From: Epiperipatus broadwayi
Taxonomy: Eukaryota > Onychophora > Udeonychophora > Euonychophora > Peripatidae
DNA length: 64,000 bases
Direction: 5' to 3'
NCBI GenBank assembly: GCA_028023455.1
Contig: JAQFVV010000013.1
Location: 2,606,001 to 2,670,000, forward strand
In this document: piece after piece, positions 35,147 to 48,353 of the stretch
How positions within the stretch are numbered: position 1 is the stretch's first letter
How the letters are laid out: each line of letters opens with the position of its first letter
The notes under the pieces: generated by a model
The model's input: the letters and a program-made list of their open reading frames with translations, nothing else
Told to the model about the DNA's origin: nothing
Database searches by the model: none
Translations under genes and position numbers: made by a program

Positions 35147-38100
35147 TTTTTGTTAAACAGAAACCTAAAGAAAGTAGCCAGAATTGTCTAAAAAAAAGTT
35201 GATGCTAATTTCATAAAGTTGTGAGAAGAAATGTCAAAATTATAAGGAATCAAAAAATTGCTAATGTCTGATTTAGTTGTAGCAGCTCTATACCAAAATT
35301 GCAAGATTAAAGTTATATTATTATCAATCTCAAGATTATTGACTTCACTCACTGAAGATAAAACTTTCTAGAAACACGAATTTATCAAACTTTTCTCTAT
35401 TTAAACATTGGTTGTAATTTCTTATAGTTTTGTGCTGTGAAAATTATACAAATAATATGGAATATTTGAACAAGTCATCCATTTTTTCTTGTATTCGAAC
35501 ATTTAATTGTAAGATGATAGCTTCATATAGTTACAGCATTATTTGAAAAAAAGTAAAAGATGACAAAAATGACCTGGGTTTGCTTTTATATCATGCTTAG
35601 TTTCTGGTATTTAGTATATTAGCATTTTCATTTCCTTTTCCATTGCCGTGGCTGTCTATTGTTGCATGTATTTATTGGTTGTAGTTAAAAAATAAAATTA
35701 TGTAACAGAATTCTACTTTTATTTTCCCCACTTGGTTGCCTAGAGTGGGTTTGACATTAGGTCATCACTATGTTTACTAAGTATAAATGTCTTACTTTGT
35801 GATGTACAACACATTGATAATTAACTCATTGTTGGTATATATATTCTAACCTCCCCCCGCGCGTTCTCACCCCAAAAATATACTGTTTATTACGAATATT
35901 ACGGGTTCTAGCTCAGTTAACAAATAAATAAATGAAATATTCAGCATTAATTAAAATGATTACTAGCTCTAATTTTTAAAATACAAATACGGTTCAATTT
36001 TAAAATGAATTAAATATTTACTATTTTCATGAGACATGGAGTGACAATACGGGGAACGAGATAGACTACATTGAGACATTGTCCACACGATACTACCTCA
36101 ATGGCATAAAAACACTATCCCCTCTTTTTTTTACTATACCAAATAACTAACTCATAGTATTCTTACGACTTTCTAAGCCTATGCACTACGATTAAAATAA
36201 TAATCATATCTTAATCTTCTTTATAACAAGAATCTAGGTCAATTAAATAAAATGAAGTAAAATAAAATAAAATCTCAGGTTCATAAACTGTATTCTAACT
36301 AATTTAAAATTACGGTAGTAAAATATGAAAAGGGAATTTTATGTCATAATCTACTACACAACAACTAACAATAATAAAATAATAATAACAATAATATAAT
36401 CTTATTTCTTCCTAAAATAAAATAAATAAATATGTACATGGTAGTATTTTAATAATCTGACAACAGAATACGTGTGGCAACATTAGCATATAATTTAATG
36501 TAATATTGTGGCAACCGACTTATGACCAATAAATAATATAAATTTATGATCTTTTAATTTTAACATACCAATAAATTCTCAAAATTATTATAACACTTTT
36601 ATGTTTACCCTTTGTGCAAAATTTATATGTTTGTTTCAATTATAAAGGTATCGTGATTTCATGCATCCATGTGGAGAAATAACAACTCGGACACAAAAAC
36701 TTTAGAACAAATTTAAAACAAAGTTTATTAACAACATAAATAAATTAACAATATTTTTACACTATATACATTGGATATCCCTTACTTTCATATCTCAACT
36801 TAATTTATTAGTTTATAAAATGAAATCAAAATAATATTTACTTTTCCTAGTTAAATCTTATTTTTTTAAAACACTTAAGAAAATACAGTATTATTACTTG
36901 ATTTATTATTATGGTTAGCTTATTACAAAATGCATTTCTTATATGATTATCACTAACACTTTGCATCCCTAATATTATTAAAATTATATTTTTTTTTTAC
37001 AAATTTACATTCGTAGGAAATTCTACAAAACAATAAAATTTTAGTTTTATATTGGTTGTATGGAATCTTACTAAGTCAAAACATTGGTCTACATTCGGTA
37101 TTAGGTTTTTATTGTTCATTATCCGATGTTTATTAATCCTAATATTCTCATTCAAGCCTTACTTCGGATGATATAATTATAACTATTAATATACCATGCA
37201 CAAGTATATGTTTATTGTACATTATTGGACTATTTTCTTAATAAATATGCAATACTTATTTTCTAAATATTATTTAAAAAAAAAAATTCATTCAAATTTT
37301 ATTATCACTTTTAAAATACTTGGTTTAGATTTCTTTTCAAAATCTTATATTCATTTCTGAATTAATTTTACAATGTATTATATGATTCTTTCTCTCTTTA
37401 TGATATTTTGGACTTTCAATTTTAAAGTTACACAATTCTATACATTCCAGCAAATAAACTATTCTTACATAAACTATAACTTATCTTCAGTTCTATTTTA
37501 TTCATTATTTCTTTAAAAATATCTTTCTGACCGATGCAGATTCACAAAATAAGGATAGCGAAGATAGATGCATAGGATCAAAATACAACTAGAATATTAC
37601 TCGTCATATATCTTGACAATCATGGCACAGTGAATTAAAAGACACTATAGAGGAGTGACCTTTACCTGTCCACCAACCTCTATTATAGGAACGATGTTAA
37701 AGCTATTTCTTCAGCTTTATTATAACATCCAAAGTTTAAAGATATGCAAAAACACTGTCCAAACTATATGTGTTCAGTCATAGGGCTTAGTTAACTATAC
37801 TGAAATCACACAAAACTAAATATGATCCAAATCCTTTATTTTTCCTATTTCTTAAAAAAAAAACATCATCTTGGTTTCCTCTCCACTAGTACTTCCAAGT
37901 CACTATCCGATCTTATTTCTCAAGATTTTTTCTATACTGTACATCGACAAATACATACCTGCATTACTAACAATAAAAAAATTCATTTATTTTAAAACTA
38001 TTCCACTGTTCTATAAGAAAATCTTTTTACTACTTTCCTCCATATATTTAATCATATATAAACTATTTAAATATCTGAATACTTTATTACATGAAAGTTC

Positions 38101-40559
38101 AAAAGAATCACACAATTGTTCTGTTAAATTATAGGATTAATATACTTTAAATAAATTATTGCATGCATATTCCGAATTACTCCTATCTCATTATATGTTA
38201 AAAATGTTGTATAAAATGTGTACATATAATTTAAACTTTCACACTTCATTCTTAGGTCAATAGATGATCTAAAAAAAATACATTATGCATTATAAACAAC
38301 TATTAAAATTACCAAAACGACCTTTATCTTCTCGATCGTGTTCTGTAGGCTTCACCATCCATTTTATCCTTGTAGATATAAGATTCACATCCATACACTT
38401 TATTTTTAAACAATATTTTTATAATTTTATCAAGTTATTATATTTAAATTTTAATATTACTAAATTTATGTTTATATGTTTCCCTAATCTCACATAACAT
38501 TTTATATTCTAAAATAAATTAGTAAAAAATATTTAAACTATATTTACTGTACTTCTTTATCAAAACTTTCTTGAAAACCATTCATATTAAAGCTAAAAAA
38601 AATGTTTATTATTTCTTCTTCAGTCACTTAATGTTCTTCTCCCTGCTTGTTCAAATTTAAGGTAAAACAAATATTGCTCTGTTTAATAAATATTCATAGA
38701 TGACAATCCTTGGTTTTTTATAATATTTAATACAATTATTAATTATGATATCAATTAATCCTGTAAAGAAAACGTCTACATATTCTCTTCTAATATTTTT
38801 CTGCTAATATTTTCCCGCGCGACTTTTACGATGCATCTTCTAGGTACTTTTATTTAAATATTCAGTAAATTTTTCTATCTCCATGGATCCATTTTCATTA
38901 AGTAATTTAAATTTATATTTTCTAAATCAAGCATTTCTCCAATGAACACTTTATAATATTTTAATTCTTCTTAGATAAAGTTTTTTTTTTCCTTTTTTAA
39001 AAAAAATAATGACTCTTTCCTATCATTATTCGGTAATTTTTCCTTTCTTTTAAAGTTCTGGTAACTATATACTTTGTAATGTTTCCTTTAAAAAGGACAA
39101 ACATTCTTTCTCTGTTATAACTTTTACATAATTTTTTCTTTATGATATACTATCTTAATTTTTCCATAGAGAAGAATAAAATAACTTCAGAGTAGCCTTA
39201 TAAAATTTGTGCGTCATAATTTTTCCTGACGGCAAATAACTTCTCTTTCAAGTTTTCCGTATAGCGTCCAAATTATATTCCTCTGAGTTACAATAATAAG
39301 TTTCTGGTTGAGCATAAATAAAGCTGTATCAAGGCACTTTACAAATATTTTTCCTTTATCACAACTTCTATATACTGTTTTCTGTAGTATTTCCATTTTA
39401 CTGTAAGGTTTTGGCTAAACTTGAATAAAATTACTGGTAAGAAAACTTTTAAAAATTAGCCCTCCATGTAAAGGTAGTTCAAAATATTATCTTTAAAAAA
39501 ACTTTTAAAACAAATACAAAATTTTAAAATTATATTACTTTTCTAGCTTACGATATTATACAGCTAAAAAATATGTTACTCCCTCCTTCACTTACACATT
39601 ACTTTTTCCCGCTCCGTCTAATTCTTATATTTTGTCTGCTAAAATATCTCCGTTGATTGGTTAATGACTTTTTTTAGCGCGAACAAATTTACACATTTTA
39701 GTTCTATAATAGATTAAACCTCTTTAAAATAAAGAATTTATGACGTCATGTTTCAAAATATTACTTAGAATAGTATTTTTAAACTCAATTATAGTTTTAT
39801 CAAAATTATTTAAACTTTAAAACAATTATTAAAATAACATTTAATATCTATTTTAATATTAATATTTAATTTATCTTGTTTTTATTTAAATAAAATATTT
39901 AATTTTTTTTTTATTAACTGTATTCAACTTTTAAACACTACTTAAATATTACATCATTTAAACATTTAAAATAAATATTTAATATTTCAACATTCATTTC
40001 AACGATAGACAGCAATTACATTTAGTTCCATAATTCACAAACTTTATTATTATATTCTAACAAGCGTGTGTGTGAAGGTATATAATATACAGTCACATGA
40101 TTACTAACTTTATCAGATGATTTTTTAATTTACGTCTCGGTCTAAATTACCAAAACTGATATATTTTATAAAAATTTGGAAAATAATTTAAACTTGTAGA
40201 ACTAAATATAATTCTCACCATCATAAAGTTTATCTCAAAATATACTCTATTAATTTTGACTATTAAATATAATTATAACACTACATACAGCATTTATTTA
40301 ATTTATTAGTTTTAAAACATTACAATTGGATTGTTAATATACTTTTAACTATTTATAGCTGTATTATTTTATATGGCCAGCTTTTACAACCATAAGCAAG
40401 GATATAATTAAGCTTTATTTAACTGTTTCTTTAAAATAATTCATTACACTTTTATATACCAGGTATTTTCAGCCTTAAATTGTACTATAAAATCTAATCA
40501 ATCATACAATTATCAATATATTACACAAACGTATTTTAAAATTTAAAATTTTTTAGTAA
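35147..40559. other. Long AT-rich stretch, no gene recognised
   Basis: No intact gene, tRNA or repeat with a partner in the window was found. From about 37600 to 39660 the plus strand is T/C-rich and minus-strand frames show broken Lys/Glu/Ile-rich stretches. These could be a decayed protein, but no motif identifies it. At 39655-39748 there are promoter-like words (CCAAT-type 'GATTGGTT' and the palindrome TGACGTCA at 39741-39748), with no transcript to attach them to. A CG-containing patch (CCCCCCGCGCG) lies near 35855. Confidence 0.4.
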
Positions 40560-41115
40560 TTGACCATTCTACCTTATTATGACCTATAGATAAGGGCACA
40601 ATATATATATATGGTTTTTATAACTGGGTTTTTTACTTGTCATTAAATAAGAGAAATTAATTCATTGTGACATTTGTTTAATTTGGTACTTTATAAAGCA
40701 AACATTTATCATATATATATATGTATGTTTACAAAAAAAAGTTTATATTCAAACAGTGAATGGATTTGATTTGGTGGTGTGGATAAATAAAGGCTGGTCT
40801 CAATAAGATTGTAAGCTACTCTTACAACTTATAAATAATAGTTTCATAAACATAAAAAAAGAACAATAGATGACTGGAAGTATGTCTTATACTCAGATTA
40901 TCATTAACATATTCCCAAAATACTGAAAGAGCTTATGACTGGAAATTGCCATTGGACAGTTATCAACACATTGTCATGATATGTCTCATGATTCTTGTTA
41001 TTAATTAGCATTAATGTATCACAGCAGAAAACAATTTGAACAGTCTATAAATAAAATTTCATTTCCTAATAAGATAATCCTGATATTTTTCAATAATTTT
41101 CTAGTTCTTCCATTT

Positions 41116-41231
41116 TGTGCAATTAAGGATAAGTTTGAGAAATATAAGAATAATATTATAAAGATCTCTGATATGTGCAATTAAGGATAAGTTTGAGAAA
41201 TATAAGAATAATATTATAAAGATCTCTGATA
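41116..41231 (+). repeat. 58-bp tandem duplication
   Basis: Two identical 58-bp units, 41116-41173 and 41174-41231, each starting TGTGCAATTAAGGATAAG. Perfect identity in otherwise decayed DNA suggests a recent duplication. Confidence 0.9.
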
Positions 41232-41301
41232 TTACCTGGTTCCAATAATACCATACTTCTTGAACAACAAAACTTTTTCAATGAGGAATGTCTTAATATT
41301 C

Positions 41302-41657
41302 ACCTAGACCAGTGGTTCCCAACATGGAGCATATGCCCAACAGTTAGGAGATTTGATTTTAAAGGAGGCAATTTGAGAGTTATTCATAAATAAGCTAAGA
41401 ATATTTTTAAAATTTCCTTTCTGTGTCATTTTCCTCTCAGTGTCTTTCCAACTTAGATAATCTTTATTCCTTACTTCCCCAATTGCTATTTGGACTCCCA
41501 AGTGACTTGAAATTCCATTGTATATCAAATTTGTTAATGGCTTCCTCCATGTGAATAGTTCACTTTTTGAATAATATATCATGGGGGGGGGGGTCAGGAT
41601 TTTAGATATGCTAGGTCGGTCATAGTTCAAAAAAGGTTGGTAACCATTGACCTAGAC
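41302..41657. mobile_element. hAT-like miniature transposon with 8-bp TSD
   Basis: The element is 41310-41649 (340 bp). Ends are CAGTGGTTCCCAACATGG and the near-complement AGGTTGGTAACCATTG, the classic CAGTGGTTCCCAA-type hAT terminus. Perfect 8-bp target duplications ACCTAGAC lie at 41302-41309 and 41650-41657, as hAT transposases produce. A 108-codon frame spans almost all of the minus strand but starts and ends in the inverted repeats and shows no transposase motif. It may be a remnant of a hAT coding segment or chance. A G11 run is at 41583-41593. Confidence 0.9.
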
Positions 41658-44527
41658 ATTGTTCACCTATTATGTCATTCAATTCTACATGAAATACAAC
41701 AGTTCTTGGTGCAAATAGTGCTCTTAAAATAATTTTAAGGTATCATAATGATTTCGTTAATTTGCTTAATTTACAATGATGATATTTTTTAATTCCAGTA
41801 GTAGTTAAAATTATTGCCAATAAAATTCTCAACCTTTCTACTGGAAAACAACAATCCAACATTTTTTCAATGAATGAAAGATAAAAAACTAATATGACCC
41901 TTCTAGTCTTTTGATAAATCATAAGTTAAAAAGTGTCATTAATAAATTCTTCCATTCAAAAAATATAATATCAAACATTCAGCATATTCAAACACACAAA
42001 TATATGTTTTAGGTTTTCTTATTTCTTCAACAAATAATCTTTTTCTTGCCTAATTTAAAATTTTGTCATTTCTAACAGAATAATTTAATGATACTCCCCA
42101 AATCTATTTCAAACGTCTCCAATTACTTTTATATGTACAATAAGCAAATTTCATTTACAACATAAATAAAACATTAAAAAAATATTTTTTTAATTATAAT
42201 CTGCAAAACTAATGTACTTAAAATTCATATATGTCTGGGGTGGATAAAATGACAATAGTGGTCCAAAAGATTGACTGCCAAAAATGATAATGAAATAACT
42301 TAAAAAAAAAAAAAAATTAGTAATTTTATCATTATACATATTCTAATTTTTTTTTAATAATATGACATTTCTATTGTTCTACAAACTTTCATAGATTTTC
42401 TCTCTTTTTTGTTAAATTATAAAAGAAAGGAATCTTTATAGAAGACTACTGAACAATCAAAACATCAGATTAATTAATAAAATTTTGAACATTGCAAAAC
42501 ATAAATGTAAAAGGAAGCTGATTTATTAAATATTGAATAATATGCAATATAAACAGAAAGAAGAGTAAGTACTATTTAAATACAAAAATAGTATATTCAT
42601 AATTTTGTTTTTACTTTCAGTTTTGCTTATTGAAAAATAATAAACTCAAGATTATATTAGAATTGTCAAAAGAAATTCACCTTTAATCTTCAGAATAGAC
42701 TTTCAAATATTGTTTCAAAATAAATTACAAAATCAATATCCATAGATATTTACTTTTTTTTATCATTGATAAAGACTGCATTATATTATAATTTTCTATT
42801 CATAATCAATATATCCATAATCATTTAACTAACTTAGATAATCCTGAAACCTTTAATGGAAACAAACTTAATTAGCTATCCATTTATAAATCGTTACTGA
42901 ATGATTAGCTGGGTTGGCAATTTTAAAAAAAATCCTACCACTATCAGAGAAATTATTAGTTACCTGGAAATTTTCCAAAATTCATCCTTGAATATGAATT
43001 CTAAGTTATGAATATTGAATTCAATTACTGTATTTTCTTTGTAATGCTACAGTCTTAATATTCTATAAAACCCCAAACAAATATAATACTTGTAGAAAAC
43101 TGGATTTCAGAGCTCTGAATATTTCACTTTATGCAATCCTTCCCATGAAAATTTATGTATACAACCCTACTCAATTTCTCTTTAAAAGAAATATATGAAT
43201 CATGATGAGACTCCACAAAAACATATAATCAATTAGAACAGGATTTTTCTACCAAAAAAAAAAAAAAATCCTTCTGAAAATAACTACAATAAAGATAATA
43301 TATTATTATAAGACTTCATCATCAACAAGAAATCACTCAAATATATTAGTATTCCATACATAAATTTTTGATTTATCGGAAGTAAAGCCAATTTGCCAAA
43401 AATAGCTATGATGTTTTGATGAAAATTATATTAAAAAAAAAACAAACAACAACAAAACTAAATTTCTATACTTGTACATAAAAAGTAAAATATATTTTAA
43501 AGGTCTATTCAATCCTAAAGAGTTAACAAAAAATATAATACAAACTAACTTTTAAACATCAACTCTTGCTTTTTACATATACACATCCTTCAAATGATTA
43601 AATGAATGACAAATAAAACAAAGAATAAAAAACATACCAAATATGCTTTCAACTAGAAAAGTTCATTCTACTAAAGGATAAAAATAATTTCTAACTATAT
43701 CCCTTTTAACTAAAAAATTGTTAACATTATTACATAATTATTAGATCTTTAAATCTCTCTCTATCTATATATGTGCATATAGATTAAATATACAATACTT
43801 AATGTTATGTGTAAAAATGATGTAACTCTAGAATAAGTTGTATAAAGAGGTGACAAACAATGGCAAACTTCTGCCAACAATAATCAAATCTTATCACTTC
43901 CTGGTTGAATAATATTGAATAGTTATTCCAATCTATCTTCAGGCAGAGAATATTATATTAATTGTAGCTCTTGGAGATTATTGTCAATGTTTCTTGCCAT
44001 TAAAAGACATTATAAAAAAAAAAGAACATGTCAACATGGTTATGAACATACTTCAGTAGTACAGACAAAAATTTTGGGCCCTTATAAAAAATTAAAAGAA
44101 AGACTTTTTAAAAAAATATTTTTAGCATATAACTTAATATTTTTTTTGAATGCACATGTATAAAACAAAATAAGTATTGTCTTGTTTATGACATGGCCAT
44201 ATTTAAAAAATTTATTTGACTACAGTTACTTACTCATTGACAATTTGATGACAGTAAAATTAAAAAAAAGAAAAATTCTCTTACTTACAACAATTGCTGT
44301 AGAAAAGTTTAAAATAGATTTCGTAATGATACTTATTCTATTCTTTGTCATCTGGTTGAGGAGGGCAAGTTCAAAGATGTTTAACTTCAAAAGTAAGACT
44401 GTGTGAATAACTATAAGATTATTTCCTTAGATGAAAAGAAATTAAAAAATCTTTAGTTCTATGTTACATAAAATTACCTGAAGTTCTTTTATTGCAGAAT
44501 AGCTATGAAATTATTGTTATTATGTCC
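41658..44527. other. AT-rich DNA, nothing recognised
   Basis: Only short frames without motifs, A/T homopolymers and simple AT repeats. No RNA gene or repeat boundary was found. Confidence 0.45.
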
Positions 44528-44605
44528 TCCATATTTAATTCAGTGGTAGAGTGCCAGAACCAAGAACTAAATATCCATGGATTGTAATTGAACACTATCA
44601 CATCC
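44528..44605 (+). repeat. tRNA-like sequence, pseudogene or SINE head
   Basis: 'TTCAGTGGTAGAGTGCC' near 44539-44555 is very close to the D-arm/A-box region of a tRNA. A poorer B-box-like stretch follows near 44578-44592 ('GGATTGTAATTGAAC'). No acceptor stem closes, and spacing is imperfect, so it is not a functional tRNA. It differs from the SINE family above. Confidence 0.35.
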
Positions 44606-46938
44606 AATGCTCACATCTTATATGATCTGATGACAACAAATCATTCAATCATTATTCTTATTATTTTATGAGAAATTTTAATTTCATAAAATAATTTGGC
44701 ATAATTGTAACTTAATCTCAAATTAAACTTTTTTTTTTTTTTTTTACATATTAATGACTATAATGTTTTCATTTCATATCAGGCATGTTTCTTGAAAATG
44801 CATTCATTAACCAATAAAAATTTTTTACAAATGTTTTAAAGGCTTTTTTTTTTTTTGAATAGATAAATTAACGATAATAGTAAAACAAAAAGGTATTTTT
44901 CAACTGTAATAGTACTATACAAAATATAAAAATTAATCAAGCTATGAGATTAAACACATTTTTCATAATATCTAATCAAACTGTTTAAAAAAAAATTGAG
45001 ATTTTGGAAAAATTAAATGATCATGTTACATTATTAATATATATAAACTTCATGGAATTCAGTTCTAATCATAACACACTTTTATTGTTTATGTTTTGTT
45101 TTTAATATAATTGTTACTACGCATTACATATGTATAACTCCTGAATTTAATCACTGCATCTCACTAAAGCATCAAGTGAGTAGATAAAACTAAAAGTTAT
45201 TATCTCTTTCACTAATAATAAAGGCCATATCCTGTTACAATCTTATTAATAATACCATGTCAATTGATAAATCAGACCTACATGTCTAAATAATAATAGC
45301 TAGATGTCCATGTATTAACCTTTAGTGACAAATTAACTGGACTGGCTATGAGATAGCTACTTGAAAAAAAATCCTACGCCTGTTTGGTTCTGAAAAAAAT
45401 TTCTGTCCAGAATGAAAAATCCCAAGTCACAGGCATCAGATTGCAAATGTGCTAACTACAAAAGTAAAGATTATTTTTAATTGCAGATTAAAATGCATAA
45501 TATAAAACGGTTGGGGGGGGGGTAATTAATCATTTAAAGCACTGCAAGCCAATAATTTTCTTATTGTAATTATAAGCATGTAAGTAATCATAAAAACTAA
45601 TATTGATATTTATTTTTAAGGTTATAACTGCCCAGATTCACTGTTATTATTTATAATTTGAAGACCAAATATTTATTAGGAAGAGATTTTTAATACTATT
45701 GCTATCTGATGCAACACTTTTGAATGACCTATATATTTATCATAAAAAAAAAAAAAACACCTACTACTTCTTACCATCTGTCAAACAAGTTTGAAGCTAT
45801 TCATCAAAGATAAAATACAATAAGGAATGCACTTAGTTTTACGATTAGTTTTTAAAAAGAATAATTATTTTTGATAATTTTAATTCCCACCCGTTTAAAA
45901 ATGTTACCACAGATATATTTCGTCTGAATATTTAGTTCTCATAGGCAAAATATAAGTGATTTTTATTTGAAAGACAAAGTAAAATATTTATGATTTTCGA
46001 TTCTAGCAAAACGAACTTCATTTAAATTTTCAATTTGAATTTAATTGAAAACATAAGCTTCAACATGACTGTTCAATTTTGTCTGAATATTTAAAAAAAT
46101 GATTTTTTTTTAGAAGGCATAATTTACAAAGTTCTATTATTTGGTTTAAATTATATTATTTAGAGAACCTGAATTATTATTTATAGAGTTAGATTTCAAA
46201 TGAAATTATTTTTAAGAAAATGAATCATTATCAAAGCAGTGCTTTTATATAAAAATACGATTTAAGAAAAAAAAGCATACCCCCCCCCCCCATATAATTC
46301 TTTTTAATTTAACATAAATTAAGCCTTCAGTTGTACATTCATTATCTTTTCTTCTAGCAACATTTTTAAGACTATTTTTATTTCAGCTTCCTAATTTTGC
46401 TAATGATATTAATGATACTCATGTGTTCTCTCAATCACATATTTCCTTTTTGATTCTTTGTATTAAATTCTAAAGAATACTTTCCCATATTTACTGTGTG
46501 GTTAGTAATTTGACAATAAAGACATTCACAAAATTATTTTTAAATTATTATAATTTTTTACAATCATATTTCAGACACATAAAAGGTTGTGATGAACCAA
46601 AGTGTAGAACTACCAGAAATGCATTTGGAAATAATTAGCCTTTGTCAAGTGTTTTATTCATATGTTTTATAAAAAGTGTGGCAGTGAATATAAAAATTTT
46701 GCATATATCTAAGATTTCTTTTTATTGTTATTGTAAATAATTTTTTTTTCCAAATTATTAATATGTAAGAAATACAGATTAACATTTTGTAGTGATTTAA
46801 TAAAAAAAAAAAACAAATTCTAATTTCTCTCAACATAATTTCAGATTACCTTAAAATAGAGTCTTTCTTTGATTATATAACAAATGACTAATAAGTATGG
46901 TGCCTTAGATGTTTCAAATACAATAATCGTTGATTATA
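44606..46938. other. AT-rich DNA, nothing recognised
   Basis: No gene was recognised. Homopolymer runs are notable: T17 near 44731, G10 at 45513-45522 and C12 at 46280-46291. Confidence 0.45.
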
Positions 46939-47114
46939 TGCTGCTTGTTTGGTTAAATTCATAAATAACATTTATTACTGCAAATAATAAACATTTGAAA
47001 TACTCTATATTTAAAGTAAAAAGAACTGCACTATCAGAATCATATAGTAATAAATGTTCACTTTTGGATTTAATTGGTTACATTTTATTTATGAATTTAA
47101 CCAAACAAGCAGCA
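46939..47114. repeat. Fold-back with perfect 30-bp inverted repeats
   Basis: 46939-46968 is exactly complementary to 47085-47114, beginning TGCTGCTTGTTTGGTTAAAT. Weaker pairing continues inward. Size (176 bp) and structure suit a miniature inverted-repeat element. The flanks give no clear target duplication. Confidence 0.65.
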
Positions 47115-48353
47115 TTTAAGACAGTTTGCCTAACATTCATAATTCTTAAAAGAAATGAAATCATTATAATAATGAATGAAACACTCATTTTAATGTATAA
47201 AGCAGTTTGATCACTGTAAAAAAAAGTACAACTACACAATAATAAATAATATCATGAAGTAAAATAAAAAGCATAACAAAAACAAAAGAATAAATATTGG
47301 ATCTACTAAGCTACTAAAAAATGTCTGATAATTATAAGGAGTACTAAAAATTGTATATTAATTTAATAATAATAATTACTCATAACGTGATCAATTATAA
47401 ATTCGATGGTTACAAAATAATAATATCAATAACCTCCTACAAACAATTCTGGATAATTAATTGGTCTTATCAGAAGAAAAAAAATTCTATTTTCTAATGA
47501 CAACCAAATAGTTTAGATGGCATTGCAATAAATTATCCATTGATAAAATTAAAAAATCTTAGACTACTATTATATGGTAAGAAAGAAAATCAATCAAGAA
47601 AGTTTAATGTAATATGAAATGTAATATGAAATAGTGAGTCAAGTTTGTTACGTTTGTTAGAAATTGAAATTCACATAGAAAAAGTAGGTTGCATTACTTA
47701 AAGTGGGGAAGGGTCATGAGAAAATCTGACTGACTGAGAATTAGTTGCAAAAGATTGTGTAATCTGGAATTATATTAAGAGACATGGAAATATATCTTTT
47801 GAGAGCAAATCCAGAGTAATCAAGTAGTCATCTTATATAAAAATTTAATACCTCTGATTTTTTGCCTTTGAGTCAAGGAAAAGTTAAAAATAATCGTTAA
47901 AATATTGTAATTAGAGCAAAAATAGATTCAATTTAGAGTAGATTGCAAATGACTGAACTAAATTCTAAGATGGGAGAATCAAAGAAAGAAAAAGTTTATG
48001 ACTAGTTAAATATTTTATAGTGATTATGAATGGCCTCCATTATCTTAATATCACTATTTACTGTGGTATTAATATAAATATAGAAAGAACTGTTACTAGA
48101 AAATGTTATTCCAAGATCTTTTTGACTATTTATAGAAAATGATTTCATAGATTAAGAGAATTTTAAGACTTCAGACTTTTATAATTTATTTTATTTGTTT
48201 AACTATAATAATATAACAAAATATAAAAGATAAATAACTTCAAACAAAATCACATAAAACAACTATCAAATTTACAAATGTTAACTACAAAAGTAAAAAT
48301 ACATACGTATGAGTATTATGCAAAACATGTAGTATAATAATATATATATATAT
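47115..48353. other. AT-rich DNA, nothing recognised
   Basis: No coding or structural feature was recognised up to an (AT)n run at 48340-48355. Confidence 0.45.

Noticed and set aside
37600-39660. Possible decayed minus-strand protein with Lys/Glu-rich broken frames
   Set aside because: No motif or consistent frame could be identified; AT-rich DNA readily gives Lys/Ile/Asn-rich frames.
39741-39748. TGACGTCA (CRE-type palindrome) with nearby CCAAT-like word as a promoter
   Set aside because: No downstream coding region or transcript evidence supports a promoter, and an 8-bp match is weak alone.
44528-44605. Functional tRNA gene
   Set aside because: Only the A-box region is convincing; no cloverleaf closes and the B box is poor, so it is listed only as tRNA-like.
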